Positions 48,485 to 56,661 are shown, counted from the first letter of the stretch. The stretch: 64,000 nt of DNA from Christensenella minuta (GCF_003628755.1 NZ_CP029256.1:887585-951584); one strand, 5' to 3'. Translations and numbers: made by a program. Notes: generated by a model from the letters alone, not told the origin.

Positions 48485-49117
48485 TCACTGGCAAATCTGC
48501 AAGGCAATATCACTTGCGCTCGAAGCGTCCGCCGAATAATAGTCCGCCCCGATTTTGTTCTTGAATTCCTCGGTTACGGGGGCCCCGCCCACCATAATCT
48601 TAATCCTGTCCCTTACACCCTTTTCATTAGCCTTATCGACCACTTCTTTCATGACTGGCATCGTTGTCGTCAGTAATGCGGAACACGCGATAATTTGCGC
48701 TCCTTCCTCGATCGCCGTATTCACAAACCGATCTGCTGATACGTCGACTCCAAGGTCAATTACGTCAAGTCCCTTACTCTCCATCATAATTTTTACAAGA
48801 TTTTTGCCAATATCATGCAAATCACCCTTTACCGTTCCAAGAACGACCTTCCCTTTCGATTCTACTTTTTCTGCGGCAAGCGCTCCGGCCAAAACATCGA
48901 TTCCCGCCTGCATTGCCCGGGCCGCGATCAGAACCTCCGGCACATAAACCTGGTTATTTTTAAATTTCTCGCCGATAACCGCCATCCCCACCAGGAGACC
49001 GTCCTGCAGCAGCGCCTGTGCATTGGTTCCTTTCCCAAGCTCTGCGGCGATTATTTCTTTTACGTTGTTCACCCTTCCCTGCTGAACAAACGTGCTCAAA
49101 TCTTCATAAACACTCAT
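48485..49117 (-). CDS. Corrinoid (B12-binding) methyltransferase-associated protein
   Basis: 210 residues of the MtaC/MtbC/DhaF type: a helical cap (residues 1-85, GMAVIGEKFKNNQVYVPEVL) and a Rossmann B12-binding domain with the lower-axial-ligand motif GDLHDIGKNLV (His101), VDVSADRFV, ACSALLTTTMP and IKIMVGGAPVTEEF. It carries a methyl group between two methyltransferases. The ATG at 49117 (AAGGAA nine bases before) is preferred to a TTG two codons upstream. No methyltransferase lies next to it, so its methyl donor is unknown. Confidence 0.93.
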   Translation of the reverse strand: MSVYEDLSTFVQQGRVNNVKEIIAAELGKGTNAQALLQDGLLVGMAVIGEKFKNNQVYVPEVLIAARAMQAGIDVLAGALAAEKVESKGKVVLGTVKGDLHDIGKNLVKIMMESKGLDVIDLGVDVSADRFVNTAIEEGAQIIACSALLTTTMPVMKEVVDKANEKGVRDRIKIMVGGAPVTEEFKNKIGADYYSADASSASDIALQICQ

Positions 49118-49167
49118 CCACAAACATTCCTTCCCATCTTTTTCCTGTAAATAATCTCTATTACTAA

Positions 49168-49196
49168 GTTATACCTTATCACAGGTATAATTACAA
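49168..49196 (-). promoter_or_regulatory. Corrinoid operon promoter with operator between -35 and -10
   Basis: Minus strand TTGTAA (49191-49196), 17 bases, TATAAC (49168-49173). A perfect inverted repeat, TTATACCT-N6-AGGTATAA (49169-49190), overlaps the -10 and fills the spacer. This layout fits a repressor or MerR-like activator site. No candidate regulator gene adjoins. Confidence 0.6.
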
Positions 49197-49344
49197 TCAT
49201 ATTCCGGTTATTTTTATAACAGTTCCTATCTGCCCTTTCGGGGTAAGCTCCCATGCCTGTACCGGAAACGGCAATAAAATATTATTCATTTTCTATTCAT
49301 ATTTCATTCATATGCATTTCATAATTCATTGCTATGATAGATAA

Positions 49345-49484
49345 CAAGAAAAGCAGTTACAAACTTTTCATAAATCTTCTTTCTCTAAAAGGCCGCAAGG
49401 CCTTTGGTTGAACCGCCGACAGGCGTTGAACATATATGATACTTCCGAGAAAAAAATCTGTTGCCAGGCAGCAGATTTTTTTCT
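49345..49484 (+). ncRNA. Candidate structured small RNA
   Basis: An extended -10 (TGCTATGAT, 49330-49338) is followed by about 140 bases without an ORF. They form a hairpin AAAGGCC-GCAA-GGCCTTT (49388-49405, GNRA loop), a hairpin CGCC-GACA-GGCG (49414-49425) flanked by the direct repeat GTTGAAC (49407-49413 and 49425-49431), and a long terminator stem (49448-49484). No known family is recognised. The terminator also serves the convergent transporter gene. Confidence 0.45.
49448..49484. terminator. Bidirectional terminator
   Basis: Stem of about 17 pairs, AGAAAAAAATCTGTTGC with its near complement, loop CAG. T runs occur on both strands. It ends the cation transporter transcript on the minus strand and the candidate RNA on the plus strand. 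Confidence 0.85.
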
Positions 49485-49521
49485 GTTGATACTCGTTGGA
49501 ATCAGCGGGAAACTTTTTTGT

Positions 49522-50412
49522 TCACATATATCTTCCATCCTTATGGGGCAGGTCCGGATTGATATGGACGATAACATCTGCAAGTTCAGGATGGGAAGCA
49601 AGAAGCTCCTCCTCAATTTTTTTCCCGATTTCGTGGCTTTTGATAACCGTCATATCACGGTCAACGGATATTTTTACGATAAGGATCGATTTTGCGCCCA
49701 CAGGCTTGGTACTCAGGCTATCGACATGGTCGATCCCCTCGATCCGCAGAACCTCTTTGCGGTAGTCCTCCAATGTTTTTTCATCTACGCCCGCATCCAT
49801 CAACACACGCGCGGATTCCAGAACAATCATAATCCCACTGTAAATAATCCATGCAGAAATGGCGATACCGATGGCTCCATCCATAAAGTGCCAGCCTGCA
49901 AGGCTGAAAAAGATAGCGATAAGTGTGCCCGAGGTAACAAAGACATCATTCCGATGATCCTGGGCGTTCGCTTTGATAAGTATGCTGCCATGTTTTCTAC
50001 TTTTTCGGATGCAATAGCAATACAAAATAAATTTAGCAGCAATCGTCGTGACTGCAACACCGATCAACCACCACGAAAACTCAAGCTTTTCTCCCGCTAC
50101 AAGAGACTCCACAGAGCCCGACACAGTATAGATTGCCATAGCGACCATAGAAAAACCGATAATCATCGATGCAATATATTCTGCCTTGCCGTGCCCCCAC
50201 GCATGATCGGCATCCTTCGGCTTTGCAGCATAGATACTACCCAGCAGGGTCACAGTAGACGCAAATACATCACCCATGCTGTTGAAGCCATCGGCAATCA
50301 TTGCCTGACTGCCCGCGGCATACCCAGCCGTCAGCTTCAAAAGCAATAAGACAATATTAAGCGCAATGCCTAGCACTGCGACCCTTTTTCCAGATGAAAA
50401 GCGGTCCTCCAC
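49522..50412 (-). CDS. Cation diffusion facilitator family transporter
   Basis: Proton/divalent-cation antiporter (296 residues) with six membrane segments and a cytosolic ferredoxin-like C-terminal domain (VSVDRD-type, KISVDRDMTVIKSHEIGKKI). Zinc-site motifs are IADGFNSMGD in helix 2 and the DHRNDVF in helix 5, with HAWGHGKAEYIA in the loop. Start is GTG at 50412, 10 bases after AGAGG. The metal (Zn, Co, Fe, Mn, Ni) cannot be decided. In helix 2 the common ADxxHSxxD pattern has Asn in place of His. Confidence 0.92.
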   Translation of the reverse strand: MEDRFSSGKRVAVLGIALNIVLLLLKLTAGYAAGSQAMIADGFNSMGDVFASTVTLLGSIYAAKPKDADHAWGHGKAEYIASMIIGFSMVAMAIYTVSGSVESLVAGEKLEFSWWLIGVAVTTIAAKFILYCYCIRKSRKHGSILIKANAQDHRNDVFVTSGTLIAIFFSLAGWHFMDGAIGIAISAWIIYSGIMIVLESARVLMDAGVDEKTLEDYRKEVLRIEGIDHVDSLSTKPVGAKSILIVKISVDRDMTVIKSHEIGKKIEEELLASHPELADVIVHINPDLPHKDGRYM

Positions 50413-50514
50413 TTTCGCAATACCTCTTCAGTTTATTTCATGTTTGTTTTGACCTGAAGCAATAATATATTCCTCTTTATATTATAGCGCAAAGTGTTAA
50501 AAGTTGCATTTTAA

Positions 50515-50556
50515 ATACAAAAAAACCGTTCCGTATAGAATTACCGGAACGGTTTT
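50515..50556 (-). terminator. Terminator of the DUF1002 gene
   Basis: 12-bp stem AAAACCGTTCCG with its complement, 11-base loop, T7 on the minus strand, 10 bp past the stop. Confidence 0.92.
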
Positions 50557-50565
50557 GCCACTGGA

Positions 50566-51405
50566 TTAATTTCCGCCGCCAAACAGATTTACGAAAAAGT
50601 CGCCAATGCTCTTGAAGAAATCGCCCACGCTCGTAAAGAAATTCTCCACTCCCTGTTTTGCCTGAAACAGGTTCAGGAAGGTATCCGGATCCAGATTCAA
50701 CTCGTTGAATTTCTTGACCAGCGCCAATATCTGCTGGATCTGGTCGTCCGTCAGCGTCACCTCATATTTATCCGCCGTTTCCTTAATCAGCTCAATGATC
50801 TGGTCGTCCGTCATGTTTTTGGTTTCTTTGAGCTTCCCTTTCAGATCGTTGATAATATCAATCGATACGTCTCCAAGGGCTTCCTGCAATTCTCCGGTTA
50901 CAACCAGTTCCTCCGCCGCAGTATCTTTTGCAAGCTCGCTCAAAACCGTACCTGTCATGTCCTCGTAAGCTTTATAAATTCCCGCAAGCGCACCTGTGCC
51001 GGAAACCGGCTTATAGGCCGTCACTTTTACTTTCGCATCCGATATACCCGCCGTAGACAACGCAGCCGTATACATTTTTTCCGTTACATAATTAATGTTA
51101 TTTACTTCCAGCTCAATCCCACCGCCGTCATTGGGTTCGATATACACGCAGGAGAGCGCTACATTGCCAATTTTCTGATCCGGAACGAGTCCTTCCAAAT
51201 ACTGCCTTTCCTCGCTGTTTGTTACCTGCAGCTCCGTAACGTCGCCACGTTTGATCCCAAAATAATTATAAACGTCCGAAATCTGGCTTTCCGTATTGTC
51301 AGCGCCAATGACAACACGCGCTTCCTGGGAAGCAGCAAGAGCCGGCGCGGCAAAAGACACCGCCAATACAAGGGTCAATACCACCGCAATAACCTTCTTA
51401 AACAT
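50566..51405 (-). CDS. Secreted DUF1002 family protein
   Basis: 279 residues. Signal peptide (MFKKVIAVVLTLVLAVSFAAPALAA pattern, cleavage near residue 25). The mature part has ARVVIGADNTESQISDVYNYFGI, an acidic Thr/Asp-rich middle, two KETxxK-type helical repeats and a C-terminal VGDFFKSIGDFFVNLFGGGN amphipathic tail that could touch the membrane. DUF1002 has no known function. It is monocistronic with a strong terminator. Confidence 0.85.
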   Translation of the reverse strand: MFKKVIAVVLTLVLAVSFAAPALAASQEARVVIGADNTESQISDVYNYFGIKRGDVTELQVTNSEERQYLEGLVPDQKIGNVALSCVYIEPNDGGGIELEVNNINYVTEKMYTAALSTAGISDAKVKVTAYKPVSGTGALAGIYKAYEDMTGTVLSELAKDTAAEELVVTGELQEALGDVSIDIINDLKGKLKETKNMTDDQIIELIKETADKYEVTLTDDQIQQILALVKKFNELNLDPDTFLNLFQAKQGVENFFTSVGDFFKSIGDFFVNLFGGGN

Positions 51406-51524
51406 AATAACAACTACCTTTCGTGAGTTAGTATAGCTGAATTATAGCATGGCTTTGCCCAAAATTCAATTTTGCCCCCTCTCTTTTGGGCATTGTTAAT
51501 AGTTTATTAAGAAAATCAAGGGTT

Positions 51525-51605
51525 ATGAAGTGCGGTCAGCTGCTCATCGGTTATGCCTGTGCGAACCAGCAAGTGGAACGCAGAATGATCTATCTATACC
51601 GATAG
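51525..51605 (+). pseudogene. Decayed serine-recombinase N-terminal fragment (tentative)
   Basis: A 26-codon stretch reads LLIGYACANQQVERRM, which resembles the start of resolvases/invertases (LIGYARVST..QN.ERQ) with missing residues, then a stop. No more of the gene is seen. The rest of 51406-51705 holds no gene, only a candidate promoter area of the DUF1002 gene and a weak GGAAAA/TTTTCC repeat near 51633-51655. Chance similarity is quite possible. Confidence 0.3.
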
Positions 51606-51705
51606 GCTAGTCTAAATCTCAGGGAAGCCGCCGGAAAATGTATAGCAGCCCAAAGCCTGTTTTCCCCATCAGGGAAATACCGGGGACAAAATCAGGGATG
51701 TCTTC

Positions 51706-52590
51706 TCAAAATCTCTGCAGTTCCGCTGCTTTTCTCCTCTTTGCATTGCTGTATTCTCCATAAGCGGCTCCGCCAATAATGAATGCCGCTCCCACGGCCT
51801 GAAGAATACTCATCTCCTCATGCAGAAACAGGAAAGAAAAAAACAATGCGGACAGCGGCTCCAGGTAGCCCCAGATCGCGACTGACTGGACGCGCAATTT
51901 ATGGACCGCAGAAAAATAAAGGTAACACCCTATCCCTGTATTTACGATTCCCAGAATAAGAATGGGAAGTATATTCCGTAAAATCACCTGAGGCGTGCTC
52001 TTTTGCTGGAACAGTGTGAAAATCGCGACAGTGATAAAGCTGATTACTAACTGCCACATAGAATTTTCCAATCCTGAAACACTCGTAGCTTTTTTATTGA
52101 AGATCACCATGACCGAATATAGAACTGCGGAAAATATGCCGCAGAGGATTCCCCAGTGCTTGCCGCCCGACGACAAGGCAGTGGCGTTCAATAGGAACAT
52201 CCCGGCAAATACGGCGACGAATCCGCAAATCACCGCCCGTGTGAGAGATTCACGGAATAAAAAAGAAGAAAGGGCCATTACAATTACCGGACCACAGTAA
52301 TAGATAAGCGTCGCTATCCCTACGCCAATTTGCGTATAGGCTTCATACAGAAACATCCAACTTGTTCCCATTGCGGCACCGGAAATAACCAGATATACGA
52401 AGTGTTTCCTATTGCGCCGCCCCTGTAATTTCTTTTCGGAGAACGAAAAGATCAGGATCAGGAAAAGGCTGCCAACCAATGTCCGCAGTAAAACTATCTC
52501 ATAGCTGTGCAGCGGGATAGAGCTGGCGACAATACCATTAGAGCCAAAGAGTAATAATGCAAAAATATATTTTATATATTCTCCTTTCAT
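51706..52590 (-). CDS. EamA/DMT family transporter
   Basis: 294 residues with ten membrane segments in two EamA repeats (about 5-135 and 150-285), e.g. IFALLLFGSNGIVASSI and WGYLEPLSALFFSFLFLHEE, the PxxxxxxxxxxxHE signature of the second repeat. Probable exporter of metabolites or amino acids. It follows a 75-residue unknown gene by six bp and faces a divergent LysR gene, the usual arrangement for an exporter induced by its substrate. The ribosome site is weak (GGTAAG). Confidence 0.92.
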   Translation of the reverse strand: MKGEYIKYIFALLLFGSNGIVASSIPLHSYEIVLLRTLVGSLFLILIFSFSEKKLQGRRNRKHFVYLVISGAAMGTSWMFLYEAYTQIGVGIATLIYYCGPVIVMALSSFLFRESLTRAVICGFVAVFAGMFLLNATALSSGGKHWGILCGIFSAVLYSVMVIFNKKATSVSGLENSMWQLVISFITVAIFTLFQQKSTPQVILRNILPILILGIVNTGIGCYLYFSAVHKLRVQSVAIWGYLEPLSALFFSFLFLHEEMSILQAVGAAFIIGGAAYGEYSNAKRRKAAELQRF

Positions 52591-52596
52591 TTGAAC

Positions 52597-52824
52597 TTAC
52601 CATGTTCCTCTAATGATTCCCGGTATATGCCCGGCGGCCGGAAGAAACCTTTCCACAATCAATTCCATATCGATTTTCAAATATCCTGTCGTTGTCCCAT
52701 CGCTACATCCATACCACTTTTGTGAAACAACCTTACGCTCAAAAATAACTTTTACTTTTTTCTCGTTGTCAAGCAGCACTCCAAAAACCGTCGCTGCCGT
52801 ATAGATATCGCTGATAAAAAACAT
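52597..52824 (-). CDS. Small protein of unknown function
   Basis: 75 residues, ATG at 52824 with AAAGGA ten bases upstream. It reads MFFISDIYTAATVFGVLL at the start and has one Cys and several aromatic residues; no family is recognised. It has no clear membrane span. It lies directly before the EamA transporter and is probably co-transcribed and under LysR control. A real gene is favoured by the ribosome site and tight spacing. Confidence 0.55.
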   Translation of the reverse strand: MFFISDIYTAATVFGVLLDNEKKVKVIFERKVVSQKWYGCSDGTTTGYLKIDMELIVERFLPAAGHIPGIIRGTW

Positions 52825-52867
52825 CCCGTCATTCCTTTCGGTTGTAAAATTTTCAAATATAGTGTAG

Positions 52868-52919
52868 CATATCGATATGAATGATTAAAGCAAATGTTTA
52901 TCATAATTTAAATGATAAA
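52868..52919. promoter_or_regulatory. LysR operator region
   Basis: Two symmetric elements in the divergent intergenic region: CATATCGATATG (52868-52879), a perfect 12-bp palindrome, and TTTATCAT-N7-ATGATAAA (52897-52919) with perfect 8-bp arms and a T-N11-A core. The second lies 20 bp before lysR and could mediate autoregulation; the first is nearer the transporter operon. Confidence 0.6.
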
Positions 52920-52939
52920 ACCAAATCAAAGGAGAAGCG

Positions 52940-53821
52940 ATGCAAATCCAAAAATATCTCGCTTTCGTGAAGGCGGTCGAATACAAAAGCTTTACCAAGG
53001 CGGCCAAAAGTTTGAACTATTCCCAATCTGGGATCAGCCGCATGATCCACGATTTGGAAAAGGAGTGGCATGTCTCGCTTCTTGAACGAAGCCGTTCCGG
53101 AGTACGTCTTACCTCCGACGGCCTGAAATTGCTGCCATATATCCAAAAAATATGTGATGAATACCATCATCTGCAAACACAAATAGACGATTTGAACGGG
53201 CTGCAAGCCGGCCTCATCCGAATCGGAACGTTTTCTAGCGTAGCCACTCATTGGTTGCCGGGGATTATCAAAAAATTTCAGCAGAACTATCCTAATATTG
53301 ATTACGAACTTTTGCTCGGTGATTATACAGAGATCGAAAATTGGATCCTGGAAGGACGGGTGGATTGCGGTTTTCTCCGTCTTCCGACACATCCTGATCT
53401 GGAATCCATCTTTTTAGAAAAAGACGCGCTGCGTGTTGTTATGCCCACAGACCACCCTCTTGCAGGCTGCACCCGCTTCCCTATAAAATCATTATGCGAT
53501 TTTCCATTTATGCTTCTTGAGAAAGGCGGAAGAGCCGATGTTTCCGAAATATTTGACCGCTACGGTGTTTCGCCGCAAATCCATTTTACAACATGGGATG
53601 ATTATGCGATCATGTCCATGGTAGAAAGCGGTCTCGGCATTAGCATTCTGCCTGAACTCATTTTGCAGCGCATTCCTTACCAAATCGTTACCAAAGAGCT
53701 TGACGTACCGGCTTACCGCAAAATCGGCCTCGCACTGCGCAGAAAAAAATCTGCCTCGCGTTCCGTCAATTGCTTTCTGGAATACCTGCAGTACAGAAAC
53801 AGTGCCGGTGCAGACTTATAA
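52940..53821 (+). CDS. LysR family transcriptional regulator
   Basis: 293 residues. N-terminal winged helix-turn-helix (residues 1-60, FVKAVEYKSFTKAAKSLNYS then QSGISRMIHDLE), a linker helix, and a periplasmic-binding-like effector domain (RIGTFSSVATHWLPGIIKKF, VVMPTDHPLA, DDYAIMSMVESGLGISILPE). Divergent from the small gene/EamA pair, which it most likely controls. ATG behind AGGAG. The effector is unknown. Confidence 0.93.
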   Translation: MQIQKYLAFVKAVEYKSFTKAAKSLNYSQSGISRMIHDLEKEWHVSLLERSRSGVRLTSDGLKLLPYIQKICDEYHHLQTQIDDLNGLQAGLIRIGTFSSVATHWLPGIIKKFQQNYPNIDYELLLGDYTEIENWILEGRVDCGFLRLPTHPDLESIFLEKDALRVVMPTDHPLAGCTRFPIKSLCDFPFMLLEKGGRADVSEIFDRYGVSPQIHFTTWDDYAIMSMVESGLGISILPELILQRIPYQIVTKELDVPAYRKIGLALRRKKSASRSVNCFLEYLQYRNSAGADL

Positions 53822-54040
53822 ATTATCCTTTCTCATCGATAAACTGAAATTCCTGCTCACTGACAAAAAATCTGATAACCGTATGGCTGCCAGGTTTTCT
53901 TTTTGCCTGGGCGCTTATGAAACGCTGCACTGAAAACATAACAATAAGGCTGACAAAGGCATTTAACTAAGTAAACAATAACCAGTATTTATTGTCAGTA
54001 TATGGCGCGGTATAATGCGGAACTCAAAGCTACAATCACA

Positions 54041-54412
54041 TTATAGATTGCCGCTCGATATCAACACACCGGCGTTTTGGAAAGTTAAACTTACAACATT
54101 GTAGATATCGGAGTAAAGAGCGGAAGCCTGTCTTACACCAATAAGCCCTCCCGAAGCGCCGCTGGTTCCCTGCATGAGCGTAATCACAGTTCCTTCCGGG
54201 GCTGATTGGCACGAGACCCGCAGCTTTACATGACGTCCTTTTTTCCCGGCAAATGCACCGAAAATAACCGATGCCCCCGAGGATCCTCTTTCCGCATCGG
54301 CAGACCAATCATCAATATGGGTTAAGGCAAATCCTTGGTTCTCCAGTGTGGCATAAACAGTATTGCGAGCCATAGCCGGATCGCCTCCTATCACAAATTT
54401 ATACCCTTTCAC
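54041..54412 (-). CDS. Conserved-looking small protein, function unknown
   Basis: 123 residues from a GTG start at 54412 behind a very strong AGGAGGAG site. The sequence is Gly/Ser/Ala-rich in the middle (RGSSGASVIFGAFAGKK, MQGTSGASGGLIGVRQAS) and looks like a soluble alpha/beta protein; no signal peptide or membrane span. No family recognised with certainty. It stands alone between lysR and the tRNA pair. The 219 bp after lysR (53822-54040) show only a CCAGG/CCTGG repeat. Confidence 0.65.
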   Translation of the reverse strand: MKGYKFVIGGDPAMARNTVYATLENQGFALTHIDDWSADAERGSSGASVIFGAFAGKKGRHVKLRVSCQSAPEGTVITLMQGTSGASGGLIGVRQASALYSDIYNVVSLTFQNAGVLISSGNL

Positions 54413-54573
54413 GTTTTTCTCCTCCTGATCTATGCAGCTTTGCTATAGTGGTATTATTCATTGAAACTACGTTGCAAATGCAACTAGATTATATATCTTT
54501 GAAGAATTTTTAGCAATAATTGGCAGTCGGTATTGCCTGCTTGAGGCACGAATATGATCGCTGCCGGAAACAA

Positions 54574-54598
54574 AAAACGCATCCTCAGATGCGCTTTT
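54574..54598 (-). terminator. Terminator of the tRNA-Thr/tRNA-Pro transcript
   Basis: Minus-strand stem AAAGCGCATC/GGATGCGTTTT, three-base loop and T6, four bp after the tRNA-Pro CCA end. Confidence 0.88.
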
Positions 54599-54600
54599 GG

Positions 54601-54680
<80 letters not shown>

Positions 54681-54681
54681 A

Positions 54682-54757
54682 TGGAGCCAACGAGCGGACT
54701 CGAACCGCTGACCTGCTGATTACGAATCAGCTGCTCTACCAACTGAGCCACGTTGGC
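54682..54757 (-). tRNA. tRNA-Thr (anticodon CGT)
   Basis: 76-nt cloverleaf, acceptor GCCAACG/CGTTGGC, anticodon stem GCTGA/TCAGC with loop TTCGTAA, TTCGAGT T loop, encoded CCA. First gene of the tRNA transcript. Confidence 0.97.
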
Positions 54758-54781
54758 ATCCTATTTGTGCCGACTTCTAAT

Positions 54782-54809
54782 ATTTTATCAGATTTATCAT
54801 AAAAATCAA
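54782..54809 (-). promoter_or_regulatory. Promoter of the tRNA-Thr/tRNA-Pro transcript
   Basis: Minus strand TTGATT (54804-54809), 16 bases, TAAAAT (54782-54787), 25 bp before tRNA-Thr. Confidence 0.6.
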
Positions 54810-54865
54810 CTACTTTTTTAAAAATTGCGGACACAATTTAAAATCCTAGGCCGTACAAGTCCCCT

Positions 54866-55984
54866 TTAGCGTTTTTTCCTGAAATACTGGTAATAGGTGC
54901 ATTTAATGCTTCCATTGTAAAGCTTTCTGCGTTTATCCGCTGCTGCCCCGTATTTCGATTCAAACCGATCATCCGCAGTAATAATAAATACAAGCGTATC
55001 GTCAAGCGGACGCAAGACTTCCCCCATGGCTTGATACAACCTTGCCACTTCCTTCTCCTCACCCATTCGCACCGCATACGGAGGATTGGTAATCACTGAT
55101 GCGGGACGGTCAGGCTGCACGAATTCCCGTACGTCTTTTCTGGAAAAACGAATATACTGGGCAACGCCCATATTATGTGCGTGCTCCCTTGCAAGATCAA
55201 GTGTTTTGCGGTCGATATCGCTTGCAAAAATTTCCATCTCTGGCTGTCGGAGAAGGCTTTGCGCATATTCCCGCATTTCCGCAAATTCCTTGCGGAATTC
55301 ATTGCCGTATCCCTGTGCATCGAACCTGCGTTTGAGCCCGGGCGCCATATTGGCCGCTCTCATCGCCGCTTCAATGGCGATCGTCCCACTCCCACACAGC
55401 GGATCATAAAAATCGCGTGTACGCCACTGTGAGATTATGATAAGCGCCGCCGCAAGCGTCTCTTTCAAAGGCGCCTGCGCGTTTTTCAGCCGATATCCCC
55501 TGCGGTTAAGACCCATCCCGCTGGTGTTGAGGGCTATCGTCACCTGATCCTTCAGCAGATTCACGTAAAGATTGAACATACTGCCGTTTTCTTCAAACCG
55601 CTCTTTGGGATATACCCTTTGCATTGCAGTCACTACGGCTTTTTTCGTAATGGCCTGAACGTCCGATACGCTTCCAAGTGTGGACCGCACTGCATTTCCA
55701 TCCACTGGAAACCGCGCGTCAGAAGGCATAAAATCGCCAAACGGAATCGCCGCTACTCCTTCAAACAAATCATCAAAGGTGGTCGCCCGAAATTCCTTAA
55801 GCACAAGATATACACGGTCTGCCGTGCGCAGGAAAATATTTGCTTTTGCAATCCCTTTTTCGTCCGCATCAAAATAAACGCGTGCGTCCTGTGCACTTAC
55901 ATTCCCGAAGCCAAGCTCTCGAAGTTCTCCCGCAAGGATTCCCTCGATCCCAAATGCACAAGAGGCATAACACCGGTAATTCAA
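54866..55984 (-). CDS. THUMP-domain class I SAM-dependent RNA methyltransferase (RlmK/L, YpsC type)
   Basis: 372 residues. The N-terminal half is a THUMP RNA-binding domain with an N-terminal ferredoxin-like part (MNYRCYASCAFGIEGILAGE, RTADRVYLVLKEF). The second half is the catalytic Rossmann domain with DPLCGSGTIAIEAA and the N2-guanine methylation motif TNPPYAVRMG. YpsC-like enzymes are predicted 23S rRNA guanine-N2 methyltransferases. It starts in a 4-bp overlap with the HD gene. Confidence 0.93.
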   Translation of the reverse strand: MNYRCYASCAFGIEGILAGELRELGFGNVSAQDARVYFDADEKGIAKANIFLRTADRVYLVLKEFRATTFDDLFEGVAAIPFGDFMPSDARFPVDGNAVRSTLGSVSDVQAITKKAVVTAMQRVYPKERFEENGSMFNLYVNLLKDQVTIALNTSGMGLNRRGYRLKNAQAPLKETLAAALIIISQWRTRDFYDPLCGSGTIAIEAAMRAANMAPGLKRRFDAQGYGNEFRKEFAEMREYAQSLLRQPEMEIFASDIDRKTLDLAREHAHNMGVAQYIRFSRKDVREFVQPDRPASVITNPPYAVRMGEEKEVARLYQAMGEVLRPLDDTLVFIITADDRFESKYGAAADKRRKLYNGSIKCTYYQYFRKKR

Positions 55985-56661
55985 CCCTGCAGTCCTCCGA
56001 TTTTATTCATAACGAGTCCGTTAATCACAAGCTTGAACGTACAGCCTAGGAATGCCGCGCTCTTCTCACACATTTTCATCCTCCCAAGGTAAATCTCCAG
56101 AAATTCCATCGGAGTCGCGTATTCTTTCATCTTCAGCTCAAATGTGATCTGGTTTTTCTCCTGTGAAACGCGTACATCTGTTTCATAGATCGAAAGATTC
56201 ACCCGGTCATGGATATCGTCCATATCCTTGCGTTTGACCCGTTTTTTATACGCATCCACTTTATCCGCTATAATCAAAGCCGCCGCAATATCGCTCACGG
56301 GTGTTCCTGTTTCCTCGTCGTGCGCCCCGACTGCGGAACAAATATCGCATACGTCCTGCAGGTCCATATCGATTCTCTGTAATTCGTCAAACAGCAGCGT
56401 CGCCCCCGTGAGGGAATGCATCTTCCGGTTAATCATATTACCGACATCGTGCGTCCAGCCCGCAATACGCGCTAGCTCCACGCGTTCTTCCGGGTATCCC
56501 AGTTTTTCCAGTATTTCCCCCGCGATCCTGCTCACATAGCCTACATGCCGCGGCCCGTGATCCGTATATCCAAGCGTCTCAAGGCAAGTGTTTGCCTGTT
56601 CCACCAAAACCCGTATTCTCGGATTTTCTTTTACTTCATCAGATGAAATTTTGGCCATCAT
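55981..56661 (-). CDS. HD domain phosphohydrolase
   Basis: 226 residues. Metal motif: H in TDHGPRHVGYVSRIAGEI, HD in GWTHDVGN, H in GAHDEETG, and D in IIADKVDAYKKR. The C-terminal 70 residues form a separate beta domain. The family acts on nucleotides or phosphate monoesters; the substrate is not known. ATG overlaps the TPR gene end by 4 bp and overlaps the methyltransferase start by 4 bp, in a coupled chain. Confidence 0.85.
   Translation of the reverse strand: MMAKISSDEVKENPRIRVLVEQANTCLETLGYTDHGPRHVGYVSRIAGEILEKLGYPEERVELARIAGWTHDVGNMINRKMHSLTGATLLFDELQRIDMDLQDVCDICSAVGAHDEETGTPVSDIAAALIIADKVDAYKKRVKRKDMDDIHDRVNLSIYETDVRVSQEKNQITFELKMKEYATPMEFLEIYLGRMKMCEKSAAFLGCTFKLVINGLVMNKIGGLQG

Noticed and set aside
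49388..49431. CRISPR or repeat array suggested by the GTTGAAC repeats
   Set aside because: Only two copies 11 bases apart, flanking one hairpin; no spacers or cas genes anywhere in the window.
49345..49484. NiCo (czcD) riboswitch for the cation transporter
   Set aside because: The element is downstream of and opposite to the transporter gene, and the conserved NiCo core was not recognised.
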